Assembly (NCBI GenBank): GCA_003139975.1
Contig: PLHN01000509.1
Location: 23,615-30,283, forward strand
Source of the DNA: Acidobacteriaceae bacterium
GTDB taxonomy: Bacteria > Acidobacteriota > Terriglobia > Terriglobales > Acidobacteriaceae
Length of the DNA stretch: 6,669 nucleotides
Direction of reading: 5' to 3'
Shown here: positions 1 to 6,315 of the stretch, one piece after another
How positions within the stretch are numbered: position 1 is the stretch's first letter
Layout: each line of letters starts with the position of its first letter
Program-made: the position numbers and the translations under genes
Notes under the pieces: generated by a model
Databases searched by the model: none
Told to the model about the DNA's origin: nothing
What the model saw: the letters and a program-made list of their open reading frames with translations, nothing else

Positions 1-51
1 CTGTCCCAGGCCAACCAGCAGCAGCAACTTGTGCTGAAGCTGTTGGGATGA
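1..51 (+). CDS. fliC: Flagellin, C-terminal end (partial)
   Basis: The first 51 bases read in frame as the last 16 residues of a protein, LSQANQQQQLVLKLLG, followed by TGA. This is the conserved end of flagellins, where a terminal helix with the pattern 'QANQ.P..xLxLL' forms part of the D0 core of the filament. The residues seen match this pattern, except that the usual Pro is a Gln. The rest of the gene lies to the left of the window. An intrinsic terminator follows directly, and flaG, fliD and fliS come next, a common neighbourhood for a flagellin gene. Only the tail is visible, so the exact flagellin type (main or minor copy) cannot be decided. Confidence 0.8.
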   Translation: MSQANQQQQLVLKLLG

Positions 52-66
52 TCAGTTTCGGCTATC

Positions 67-95
67 GGGAGGCGGGCAACACCGCCTCCCTTTTT
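67..95 (+). terminator. Rho-independent terminator after flagellin
   Basis: A perfect 9-base-pair GC-rich stem (GGGAGGCGG at 67-75 pairing with CCGCCTCCC at 82-90) with a 6-base loop (76-81) is followed at once by TTTTT (91-95). It lies 15 bases after the flagellin stop codon, as expected for a terminator of a very highly expressed gene. The next gene, flaG, has its ribosome binding site only 8 bases after the T run, so partial read-through probably feeds the downstream operon. Confidence 0.93.
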
Positions 96-103
96 GCTAT
101 TCC

Positions 104-107
104 GGAG
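104..107 (+). promoter_or_regulatory. Ribosome binding site of flaG
   Basis: GGAG lies 9 bases before the ATG at 117. It follows the flagellin terminator so closely that no separate promoter fits between them. Confidence 0.7.
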
Positions 108-116
108 TAGCGGGCC

Positions 117-530
117 ATGAACATCGGTGCGTTAGACGGCTTTCAGCAAGCAAATAGTGCACAGGCTGCGAAAGCAAGAGCGAGTTCGGATCGCGTCCCA
201 GCGCGTCCCGAGTCTGGCGCGGCAGAACGCACGCCCCAGCCCGTTTCGGGAAGTATGCCAAAACAAGAACGCTCCATCGCGAAAAGTGCTACCTCAACCC
301 GCGAATTGCCCCAAGATGTAGTCGAAGTGCACCAAGATCCCGAGATTAAGGGCCAGATAATCATGCAGTATCTGGACCAGGCCAACAACGTGGTTCTGCA
401 AGTGCCGAGCAACGAAGAGCTGGCGGTTGAGCGCGGAATCGCCCAGGAATTTCAACAGGCGGCGAAACTGCGCGAGAGCGCGAGCACGGCAGCAGCGCGA
501 AGCGAAGGAGAAGAAGCTCATGGGGATTAG
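117..530 (+). CDS. flaG: FlaG-family flagellar protein
   Basis: The 137-residue protein has two parts. Residues 1 to about 60 are a low-complexity, probably disordered segment rich in Ala, Ser, Arg and Gln. Residues 64-110 resemble the FlaG domain: LPQDVVEVHQ, then a stretch ending in YLDQANNVVLQVPSNEE (85-101), which fits the family core in which a hydrophobic strand precedes 'D..t.evv.QiPs.e'. FlaG proteins are small and usually encoded between flagellin and fliD; in several bacteria they affect filament length, but the mechanism is not well established. The start at 117 has a GGAG 9 bases upstream. The gene ends inside fliD (11-base overlap), which suggests translational coupling. The protein has no cysteine. 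Family assignment rests on the C-terminal motif and on the position between flagellin and fliD. Confidence 0.85.
   Translation: MNIGALDGFQQANSAQAAKARASSDRVPARPESGAAERTPQPVSGSMPKQERSIAKSATSTRELPQDVVEVHQDPEIKGQIIMQYLDQANNVVLQVPSNEELAVERGIAQEFQQAAKLRESASTAAARSEGEEAHGD
505..510 (+). promoter_or_regulatory. Ribosome binding site deciding the fliD start
   Basis: AAGGAG lies inside the end of flaG, 9 bases before the ATG at 520. It selects that ATG over an in-frame upstream ATG at 427, which would add 31 Arg-rich residues with a cysteine, unlike any FliD N-terminus. Confidence 0.85.
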
Positions 531-2013
531 CTTTAACGCGGCGAGTTTGTTGAATGGAAATGGGATCGATGTGTCGGCGGTTGTCGCCGAGCTCCAGGCC
601 GCCCAGAGCGGGCAATTGACTGCTTGGAAGGCGGATCAGACCACCCTGCAAACCCAGGCCACCACGATGACCAACATCAATACCGATTTGGCCAGTTTGG
701 CGAGCGCTGTGCAAACCCTTTCCGATCCGACGGGATCGATGACAGGGCTAACGGCCAGCTCATCGGAGTCGGCGGTCGTCACCGCGACGGCCCAGACGGG
801 GGCGACGGCAGCCAGCTACAACGTGGTGGTGAGCACGCTGGCGTCAACCGGGACGGTGTACACGGCCTCGGTGGCGAGCGCGGACACGTCGATTTTGGCC
901 AGCGGGCAGACCAGCGGCGACCTGCAAGTGCAAATCGGAGGCTCGGGCGGCACCACGGCGGACATTGCCATCACGGCAGGCAGCAATGACACGCTTACCA
1001 CCCTCGCCACTTCTATCAATTCGCAGAGCACTGCAAACAACTGGGGTATCACGGCCAGCGTGGTGACCGACGCTAGCGGCGCGCGCCTGGCAATCTATAG
1101 CCAGGCTACTGGCAGTCCAGGGGCGCTGGCCATGGGCAATAACACTACCAACCTGACCTTTGAGCCGCCGGTAGGCGGCACCAACGCCGACTTCACCATC
1201 AATGGCATCCCGTATTCGAGCACGACCAACACGGTGACTGGTGCGATCCCGGACGTGACGCTGAACCTGTTAAGCGCCGATTCCGCCCTGCCGGTGCAAG
1301 TAACGGTGGGCCCGGACGCAACCGGCATCACCAACGCAGTCAATAATTTTGTCGCTGCTTATAATACGGTCGTCACCGATATCAACAGCCAGTTCACCGT
1401 CAATCCCGCCACCAACTCCGACGGTCCGCTCGGGTCGGATACTTCCTTGCGCGTCTTGCAATCCAGCCTGCTGGCCGACGTGACCTACGCGACTACCGAC
1501 CCGACTTCGGTCAGCAGTGGCCTGATCAACCTCGCTGCTCTGGGCATTGACATGAACGACGACGGAACTCTGTCCGTCAATCAAGTCGCCACCGATACGC
1601 ACCCCTCGTTCAGCAATGTGCTCGCCACCAACCCCGCGGCCGTGCAGAATTTCTTTCAGAATTCCAGCCTTACCGGGTTCGCCAACAACTTCAACAACGA
1701 CCTCAACAATTTGACCGACGCGGCGACAGGTGTTCTGAACGAGGATCTGACCGCGAACCGGAACCAACAGACTGACCTTACCAACGAAATCAACAACTTT
1801 CAGACCCAGTTAGCGGTCCAGCAGCAACAGTTGGAGCAGGAGTTCAATACGGTCAACGCATCGCTCGAACAGTACCCCTACCTGCTCCAGGAAGTGACCG
1901 TGGCACTAGGGGCGATGTCGTCCGGCTCGTCGGGCACAGGCGTGACCGTGAACTCGAACACCGCCCCGACCTCCGGGGCCAGCACAAGCGGTTCGAGCAG
2001 CAGTAGCAGCTAA
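520..2013 (+). CDS. fliD: Flagellar filament cap protein FliD (HAP2)
   Basis: FliD forms the oligomeric cap at the filament tip and guides insertion of flagellin exported through the central channel. The 497-residue product starts MGISFNAASLLNGNGIDVSAVVAEL, typical for the FliD N-terminal domain, followed by a heptad-like Gln/Thr-rich helix (about 24-65). The FliD C-terminal domain is recognisable from about residue 268 (NAVNNFVAAYNTVVTDI), with the usual 'GPLGSD..LR.L' and 'LGIDMNDDGTLSVN' segments, then a coiled-coil helix (about 408-452, rich in Gln/Asn). After YPYLLQEVTVALGAM, residues 466-497 form a Ser/Thr/Gly-rich tail ending in six serines. There is no cysteine, as is usual for exported axial proteins. 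The start at 520 is chosen from AAGGAG at 505-510 and the family N-terminus. It overlaps flaG by 11 bases and is followed 16 bases later by fliS. Confidence 0.95.
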   Translation: MGISFNAASLLNGNGIDVSAVVAELQAAQSGQLTAWKADQTTLQTQATTMTNINTDLASLASAVQTLSDPTGSMTGLTASSSESAVVTATAQTGATAASYNVVVSTLASTGTVYTASVASADTSILASGQTSGDLQVQIGGSGGTTADIAITAGSNDTLTTLATSINSQSTANNWGITASVVTDASGARLAIYSQATGSPGALAMGNNTTNLTFEPPVGGTNADFTINGIPYSSTTNTVTGAIPDVTLNLLSADSALPVQVTVGPDATGITNAVNNFVAAYNTVVTDINSQFTVNPATNSDGPLGSDTSLRVLQSSLLADVTYATTDPTSVSSGLINLAALGIDMNDDGTLSVNQVATDTHPSFSNVLATNPAAVQNFFQNSSLTGFANNFNNDLNNLTDAATGVLNEDLTANRNQQTDLTNEINNFQTQLAVQQQQLEQEFNTVNASLEQYPYLLQEVTVALGAMSSGSSGTGVTVNSNTAPTSGASTSGSSSSSS

Positions 2014-2029
2014 TCGCGAGGCGCACGCT

Positions 2030-2473
2030 ATGGATGTTCAGCGGTCGTATCGAGAAGCGACGGTTCGGGGCGCGCGCCCGGTAGAACTAGTGGTACGGCT
2101 TTACGAACAGATGATCGAAGATCTGCGGCTAGTGGCAAACGCCATCGAGAAGAACGACATCAAGCTGCGGACGAAGCGCATCAAACACGCGATCCTGGTG
2201 ATCGGGCATTTACAGTCGTCCTTGGACTTTGCCAAAGGAGGCAAGGTGGCCCGGGACCTAGACAATTTTTACAACACTCTCCGCGAGAGTCTGGTGTGGG
2301 CGCAATTTCATCCGTCGAAACGCGGGGTCGCCCAGCTGATTACGGACCTGCTGGCGGTACGAGAAGCATGGGTCGAGGTGGACCGGGCTGATAGGCCAAC
2401 GGCAGCGGTCGGCGCCGTGCGCTCCAGCGAAGGTCCCGAGAGCGACCCGGTGCGCGTGGACTGGAAGGGATGA
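2030..2473 (+). CDS. fliS: Flagellin export chaperone FliS
   Basis: FliS binds the C-terminal disordered region of flagellin in the cytoplasm, prevents premature polymerisation and hands it to the export gate FlhA. The 147-residue product matches the family along its first 120 residues: an early Tyr (Y7) in the segment that caps the binding groove, PVELVVRLYEQMIEDL (17-32), a helix with KRIKHAILVIGHLQSSLDF (about 50-68), GGKVARDLDNFYNTL (about 70-84) and the closing LLAVREAWVEV helix. FliS is usually about 125-135 residues; the extra C-terminal stretch (about 120-147), with Ala/Val/Ser and acidic residues, is probably disordered. CGAGG at 2017-2021 lies 8 bases before the start. It follows fliD by 16 bases, and its stop overlaps the next start (ATGA). 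The pairing with the flagellin gene upstream fits its role. Confidence 0.95.
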   Translation: MDVQRSYREATVRGARPVELVVRLYEQMIEDLRLVANAIEKNDIKLRTKRIKHAILVIGHLQSSLDFAKGGKVARDLDNFYNTLRESLVWAQFHPSKRGVAQLITDLLAVREAWVEVDRADRPTAAVGAVRSSEGPESDPVRVDWKG

Positions 2474-2865
2474 TGCCCTCCGACGCGCTCCTGACCCTTC
2501 GCCAGGTCAATCAGAAGGTACGCTCCGTTCTCGCGCGTTTGCGGCCGGAACAAAAGCTCTGTTCGGCCGTTACGGCGGGTGATTTCTCGGCCTTGCTCGG
2601 CGAATTACTGAGGGCGGGCGAGTGTCTGCGCAACCTTGCGGCAAATGCTGCTCCAGCTTCCCCGGTGAACCCTTCAGGGGGCAGCGACGAAGCGGCCGCG
2701 CTCGAACAGGAAGCGCGCGAATACCGCAGCCACCTCGAACAGCTGAAACGCTTTCTGCCCGTCGTGCACCGGCGCCTGCTGGCCGAAAAGACCCGTCTGC
2801 AAAACGCGCAAACGCACGCCGCCGCCGTGGCGGCCTGGGCGCTGGCGAGCAAGAAAACGCTGTAA
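2470..2865 (+). CDS. Small helical protein in the fliT position, putative flagellar chaperone
   Basis: I cannot assign this 131-residue protein to a family by a firm motif. It starts within the fliS stop codon (ATGA overlap of 4 bases); an ATG directly after (2473) would give 130 residues, and the purine run GGAAGGG at 2463-2469 is close to both. It appears all-helical: a first helical part (about 6-58, with Cys31 and Cys52), a Pro/Ala/Gly/Ser linker (about 59-74), and a second charged helical part (about 75-115) rich in Glu, Arg, Lys and Leu, followed by an Ala-rich end. No signal peptide or membrane segment is visible. Being last in a flaG-fliD-fliS operon and of chaperone size, it is plausibly the functional counterpart of FliT, the chaperone of FliD. 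A FlgN-like protein is the alternative. The function is inferred from context and helical character only. Confidence 0.6.
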   Translation: MMPSDALLTLRQVNQKVRSVLARLRPEQKLCSAVTAGDFSALLGELLRAGECLRNLAANAAPASPVNPSGGSDEAAALEQEAREYRSHLEQLKRFLPVVHRRLLAEKTRLQNAQTHAAAVAAWALASKKTL

Positions 2866-2911
2866 CGTCTTCTCCCTGTCGGTCCCGTCCGTCAGATCCC
2901 GCGTGCTTCCT

Positions 2912-3799
2912 CTATTTCAGGTAGTCGAACAGAATATTTTGCGAGAGCTTGCTGATCGCTTCAAGCGCGGCCTGCTCATCGGTCTGGGCGCTGCTCAGAT
3001 TGGTTGCGGCGGTGACCATGTCCACACCTCCCAGCGTGTTTTGCTGTTGTGCAATCTGCAGCTTGGCGGCATTCAGGTAGGTAGTCTGAGACTGCACCTG
3101 ATCCATAGCGTTGCCGTAAAACACGCCTTGAGCGGAAAGATAGTTGGCGGCTGACGTTAAGTTGGCGACGGCGGTTTCAATGCCGCTGTTCGAACCAACG
3201 GCCTGAATCAGCTGGTTGAGCGCGAGAAACACGTTGTTGCCGGAGGCGGAGAAAAGCTGCGATCCCGGCTGATTGATCGCAATCTTGTATCCGTCGCCGA
3301 CCGAAACCTGATTGACGTCGTCGTTGCCATTGTAGGTCACGCCCGACGGGTCGGAACTGTCCGCTGCGTAAGGTGGCTCGCTTGTGACCGTACCCCCGAA
3401 CACGTAGTTTCCCTGATAAGAGGTGTTGGCGAGCGAAATGATCTGGCTCTGGATGCCCTGCAACTGCGCGGCAATGGCGGCCTGGTCGCTCGCGGAAAGC
3501 GTGCCGCTCCCACCCTCGACACCCAGACTGATGGCCTGCTGCAATGCGGTCTGGACCGAACTGAGCGTCGAGTCTGCGGCCGAGAGCTCGCCGTTGATCG
3601 TCGTCAGGTTCTGCAGATAACCGGCATTGAACGTGGCCTGATCGTTGTTTTGGACCTCCAGCGCCGCCGCCGCAGGATTGTCGGAGGGCACGTTCACGCT
3701 GCGCCCGGTCGCAATTTCGAGTTCGTCCTGCTGCGCCTGCAGTTCGGTCTGGTTGAGTGCCGCCAGCAAATCGGGCATTGGATACGGATTCACACGCAT
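2912..3799 (-). CDS. flgL: Hook-filament junction protein FlgL (HAP3)
   Basis: FlgL forms the second ring of the junction between hook and filament and is the platform on which flagellin polymerises. The 295-residue product starts MRVNPYPMPDLLAALNQ and has the flagellin-type N-terminal signature TGRSVNVPSDNPAAA (31-45; family 'GkrinrpSDdPaaa'). A mid-region has the FlgL-type YQGNYVFGGT (after the first helical core). The C-terminal helix with SSAQTDEQAALEAISKLSQNILFDYL matches the flagellin/FlgL C-terminal core and FlgL's typical end '..sLldyL'. Length is close to the family norm of about 300. There is no cysteine. GGAGG at 3814-3810 lies 10 bases before the ATG. It follows flgK by 20 bases, so it is co-transcribed and probably a client of FlgN encoded upstream. 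Confidence 0.95.
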   Translation of the reverse strand: MRVNPYPMPDLLAALNQTELQAQQDELEIATGRSVNVPSDNPAAAALEVQNNDQATFNAGYLQNLTTINGELSAADSTLSSVQTALQQAISLGVEGGSGTLSASDQAAIAAQLQGIQSQIISLANTSYQGNYVFGGTVTSEPPYAADSSDPSGVTYNGNDDVNQVSVGDGYKIAINQPGSQLFSASGNNVFLALNQLIQAVGSNSGIETAVANLTSAANYLSAQGVFYGNAMDQVQSQTTYLNAAKLQIAQQQNTLGGVDMVTAATNLSSAQTDEQAALEAISKLSQNILFDYLK

Positions 3800-3809
3800 C
3801 GCTCAGTCG

Positions 3810-3814
3810 CCTCC
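3810..3814 (-). promoter_or_regulatory. Ribosome binding site of flgL
   Basis: Minus-strand GGAGG lies between the flgK stop and the flgL ATG, 10 bases before the start at 3799. It supports this start over the in-frame Met8. Confidence 0.75.
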
Positions 3815-3819
3815 GGGTT

Positions 3820-5214
3820 TTATTGCACCGCCGTATCGATGCCGAGATTGACGGCATCGGCAAGCAGCGAGTTGACCGTCGAAACCACGCGCGCCGCTGC
3901 CTGATACGCGGTCTGGTACTGCACCATGTTGGCAGCCTCTTCGTCGAGGGAAACGCCCGAAACGCTGCCGCGCTGATCCTGCAGTTGCTGCAGGATCTGG
4001 CTGGAGGCGTCGGCATCGGCCGAAGTATTCGACGTCGCGCTGCCCACCTGGAAAACCAGGTTCGAATAAGAATCGAGTGGCGTCTGCCCGTTGACCACGG
4101 CCTGATCGTGCACGGCGGAAAGATTGGTGATATTGCCGTTGCTTCCCGGAGTGCCGTCGGAGCTGGCGGCAATAAGCGAGGGATCCGTGATGGAGACTTG
4201 CATGGCCGCGGCGGCGCCGATCCCGCCCGCCGGCGGAGCCGTGAAGATATTGCCACCTGGTGTCGGCGGGTTGCTGTCGCTCAGAATGTAGCCTTTCGCA
4301 TTCGCCGCGTTGACCGCGTTCGAAAATCCTGCCGCCAGCTGATCGAGTTGGCTGAGAACGTTTGGGATCTCCTGGTCGCGAATCTGGATCGTGCCCGCGA
4401 GACTTCCACCGGTCAGCGTGCCGGTAATGTCCTGCGTACCGGACATGACCTGCTGGCTGCCATCGGAGCCAATCTGCGTCGAGAGGGCGAAGCTTTGCGA
4501 CCCGGACACCAGAGCCGTCCCGTTCGACGTGGTCAGAGAGATGCCCTGATCGGTGGAAATCACCTGCACGTCCACCAGTCCCGAAAGCTGGCGGATCAGG
4601 CTCGTCTGTTTGTCGACCAGCGTGCTTGCGTTCTGCTGCGCATTCTCCAGATTGCTGATCTGCTGGTTGACACTGGCGATCTCGGTCGTCAGCGTGTTGA
4701 CCTGGCCGACGTCCTGTACCACAGTTTGGTTGAGATTGCTGCGCTGCGTTTGGAGATTGTTGGCCGAAGTGTTGAAGTCGGTGGCCAGGTTGCCGGCCGC
4801 GGTCAAAACCGCCTGCCGCAGCGCGAGGTTGGTGGGATCCGGCGAAAGCTGCCCGAGGCTATTGAAGAAGTTGGTGATGTCGGCGCCAATGCCCGAGGTT
4901 GCACTGCTGAAACTGGTCTGAATCTGCTGCCATTGCGTTAGCTGCGCGTTCAACGAGCTTTGCTGCTGCGTTTCCTGGTTCAGCTGGATTTCAAGAATCG
5001 GATCGCGCATGCTCTCGATTTTGTCGAGCACGACGCCAGTGCCAATGCTGAGCGATCCGAAGACTACCGGATCCCCCGCTTCGAGCACCGGAACCTCGCG
5101 CGAGTAGCCAGGAGTATTCGCGTTGGCCACGTTGTTCGAGGTGGTTTCAAGCGCTTGCTGGCTGGTCGCCAACGCACTCAAAGCGATGGAGAGAGTGCCA
5201 TACAAACCCGACAT
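3820..5214 (-). CDS. flgK: Hook-filament junction protein FlgK (HAP1)
   Basis: FlgK forms the first ring of the hook-filament junction. The 464-residue product begins MSGLYGTLSIALSALATSQQ and contains the axial-protein signature NNVANANTPGYSRE (27-40; family 'NiaNanTpGYsRq'). A long helical, Gln/Asn/Thr-rich D1 region follows. The C-terminal core has SGVSLDEEAANMVQYQTAYQAAARV, the usual FlgK/FlgE closing motif (about 419-443). At 464 residues it is shorter than enterobacterial FlgK (about 550), so the outer variable domain is reduced. No cysteine is present. The frame stays open 98 codons upstream, but that extension is Arg/Cys-rich, overlaps flgN and does not look like FlgK. The start at 5214 is fixed by the N-terminal family match and by GGGAG 7 bases upstream. 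It lies 2 bases after the flgN stop, so the two are probably translationally coupled. Confidence 0.95.
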   Translation of the reverse strand: MSGLYGTLSIALSALATSQQALETTSNNVANANTPGYSREVPVLEAGDPVVFGSLSIGTGVVLDKIESMRDPILEIQLNQETQQQSSLNAQLTQWQQIQTSFSSATSGIGADITNFFNSLGQLSPDPTNLALRQAVLTAAGNLATDFNTSANNLQTQRSNLNQTVVQDVGQVNTLTTEIASVNQQISNLENAQQNASTLVDKQTSLIRQLSGLVDVQVISTDQGISLTTSNGTALVSGSQSFALSTQIGSDGSQQVMSGTQDITGTLTGGSLAGTIQIRDQEIPNVLSQLDQLAAGFSNAVNAANAKGYILSDSNPPTPGGNIFTAPPAGGIGAAAAMQVSITDPSLIAASSDGTPGSNGNITNLSAVHDQAVVNGQTPLDSYSNLVFQVGSATSNTSADADASSQILQQLQDQRGSVSGVSLDEEAANMVQYQTAYQAAARVVSTVNSLLADAVNLGIDTAVQ

Positions 5215-5216
5215 GA

Positions 5217-5678
5217 TTATTCTCCCGCCCGCGGATTCGGCTGTGGAACAGTAAAACTGGCCACGGGCGCATAGGTGGGCGCGCAACTGGCGGCGACGCG
5301 GCTCCAAACCGCCAAACTGCGTTGCATGTGCCGCAACAGCGACCAGTGCACCCGCGTCAAATAGCCGATACGCGTTGCCAGCGCCTGCCAGTCCGTCTCC
5401 AGTTGCAGCGAGCGTTCGGCGTCCGGCGCATCGGCCGCAGCCGCGGCAGGGGCCTGAATTCGACGGCGAGCGGCCTGGGCGCGCAGTTGTTCTTCCAAAT
5501 GGCTCCATTGGCGGCAGAGTTCAGCTTGATGCGCGGCGCCCCGCGCAATCGCCTCCGCGTCGTTCCGCCCGAGCGCCAGCCGGCTCGCTTCGAGACTTTC
5601 CGCCAGCGTGCCGACCACCGCTAGGCGTTGGTCGAGAAGTTTCGTGAGTTCAGGAAGCGAGTTGTCGAGATCGTTCAT
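5217..5678 (-). CDS. flgN: FlgN-like export chaperone for FlgK and FlgL
   Basis: FlgN is a cytoplasmic chaperone that binds the C-terminal helices of FlgK and FlgL and delivers them to the flagellar export apparatus. The 153-residue product begins MNDLDNSLPELTKLLDQRLAVV and is mostly helical: helix regions at about 8-70, an Ala/Pro-rich linker (about 75-88), and a second helical part (about 89-132), followed by a Pro-rich end. The layout (leading 'L..LL..e' helix, later 'LLRHMQRSLAVW' helix, Pro-rich tail) and size fit FlgN, but sequence conservation in this family is weak. The assignment depends strongly on its place directly before flgK-flgL (2-base gap). It has two cysteines (C55, C132), unlike the exported proteins. 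The start at 5678 has only a weak purine stretch upstream (GAGCGG); the longer open frame overlaps the 61-codon gene and is not used. Confidence 0.82.
   Translation of the reverse strand: MNDLDNSLPELTKLLDQRLAVVGTLAESLEASRLALGRNDAEAIARGAAHQAELCRQWSHLEEQLRAQAARRRIQAPAAAAADAPDAERSLQLETDWQALATRIGYLTRVHWSLLRHMQRSLAVWSRVAASCAPTYAPVASFTVPQPNPRAGE
5222..5226 (-). promoter_or_regulatory. Ribosome binding site deciding the flgK start
   Basis: Minus-strand GGGAG inside the last codons of flgN lies 7 bases before the flgK ATG at 5214. It selects this start over the longer open frame. Confidence 0.8.
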
Positions 5679-5757
5679 CGGTGCCGCTCGTCGTGTAAAA
5701 AACCACCGCTCAGCCCGCGCGCCTCGGGTCTCCCCCTCATCCTGGCGCAGCAGGCAC

Positions 5758-5943
5758 TCAAGCCAGGTCGTCCAATTCGTGTTTCGGGGACTCCGCGTCA
5801 GACTCGTTTTCTGCTTCTTTGTCCTCAGCGGGCGGCGCTGCAGGCGCACGCCTGCGCCGCATCTCCGGGTCGCGCTCGTGCCCGCGCTTTTCGAGCACGC
5901 GCAAAAGCGCGGGATCGATCCCGTTGGTAATCAGCGGATCCAT
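5758..5943 (-). CDS. Small charged protein of unknown function between flgM and flgN
   Basis: I do not recognise this 61-residue protein. It starts 12 bases after the flgM stop with a poor GGTGG 6 bases upstream. A short helical, partly hydrophobic head (MDPLITNGIDPALLRVLEKR, 1-20) is followed by a very charged, Pro/Ala/Glu/Asp-rich tail (about 21-61) that looks disordered. There is no signal peptide, membrane segment or cysteine. Codon use is GC-rich at third positions like its neighbours, and the gap arrangement fits an operon member, which favours a real gene over chance. The context (between the anti-sigma factor and the FlgN chaperone) suggests a role in late flagellar assembly or its regulation, but this is inference. 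It could also be a decayed or lineage-specific gene. Confidence 0.55.
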   Translation of the reverse strand: MDPLITNGIDPALLRVLEKRGHERDPEMRRRRAPAAPPAEDKEAENESDAESPKHELDDLA

Positions 5944-5955
5944 GCCCCACCACCG

Positions 5956-6288
5956 TTACCGGATCCTTCCATGGCTCTTCTCAGCCGCCATCGCGTCGGC
6001 AACCTTGCCGCTGTCGACGGCGTAATTGCCGTTGGCGACCGCCTGCTGCAAAGGCGCGACTTTTTCCTGACGCACTTCCGGCGCGGCCAACGCTTGCCTT
6101 GCAAGCGACTGCACTCGTGCCTGATCAAACGAGAAGCGCGCGCGGTCGACGCCCGCGTTGGCGTCGGCGGTCGAACTGGCCCCGCTTGGGGTGGCGGCCG
6201 CATTTGCCGCCGTACCCGTTTGCCCGGCCCGGCCCGGTTTGCTTTTCTCCGGTGGTTCTAGTCCAAGGTTTGTGAAATCAACTCTCAT
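5956..6288 (-). CDS. flgM: Anti-sigma-28 factor FlgM
   Basis: FlgM binds sigma-28 (FliA) in the cytoplasm and blocks late flagellar gene expression until the hook-basal body is complete, when FlgM is exported. The 110-residue product has a long disordered N-terminal half (about 5-48, rich in Ala, Gly, Ser, Thr, Pro), as expected for an exported FlgM. The conserved sigma-binding C-terminal half follows: DRARFSFDQARVQSLARQAL (48-67) and EVRQEKVAPLQQAVANGNYA followed by VDSGKVADAM (71-100), which match the family 'evR.ekVa.lr.aI..G.Y.vd...vA..ml'. The usual length is about 90-100. The start at 6288 is preferred over an ATG six codons upstream because GGAG (6298-6295) lies 6 bases before it and the product then starts MRVDFTNLG. 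Two sigma-28-type promoters lie directly upstream. Confidence 0.93.
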   Translation of the reverse strand: MRVDFTNLGLEPPEKSKPGRAGQTGTAANAAATPSGASSTADANAGVDRARFSFDQARVQSLARQALAAPEVRQEKVAPLQQAVANGNYAVDSGKVADAMAAEKSHGRIR

Positions 6289-6294
6289 ACGCCA

Positions 6295-6298
6295 CTCC
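6295..6298 (-). promoter_or_regulatory. Ribosome binding site deciding the flgM start
   Basis: Minus-strand GGAG lies 6 bases before the ATG at 6288. The alternative ATG at 6306 would put this site inside the coding region. Confidence 0.75.
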
Positions 6299-6315
6299 GA
6301 TCCCACCTGCTATGT

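Noticed and set aside
427..519. Upstream extension of the fliD frame
   Set aside because: The extension is Arg-rich, overlaps flaG heavily and is unlike FliD; the ATG at 520 has a strong ribosome binding site and the family N-terminus.
3177..4256. 359-codon minus-strand frame spanning the end of flgK and most of flgL
   Set aside because: It is a shifted frame over two clear genes, Arg-rich with no recognisable domain.
3757..4941. 394-codon open frame on the plus strand opposite flgK
   Set aside because: It is the antisense shadow of flgK: Arg/Gly/His-rich, no family resemblance, and flgK is unambiguous on the other strand. GC-rich codon bias creates such long mirror frames.
5215..5508. Upstream extension of the flgK frame by 98 codons
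   Set aside because: It runs through flgN in another frame, is Arg/Cys-rich, and the true FlgK N-terminus starts at 5214 with its own ribosome binding site.
5679..5757. 79-base gap before flgN with a run of six T on the minus strand (5702-5697), considered as a terminator
   Set aside because: The only possible stem nearby (CCCG with CGGG) is four pairs and lies about 11 bases from the T run, so it is not a convincing intrinsic terminator.
5608..6261. 217-codon plus-strand open frame opposite flgN, the 61-codon gene and flgM
   Set aside because: Arg/Pro-rich antisense shadow. flgM and flgN on the minus strand explain the codon pattern.
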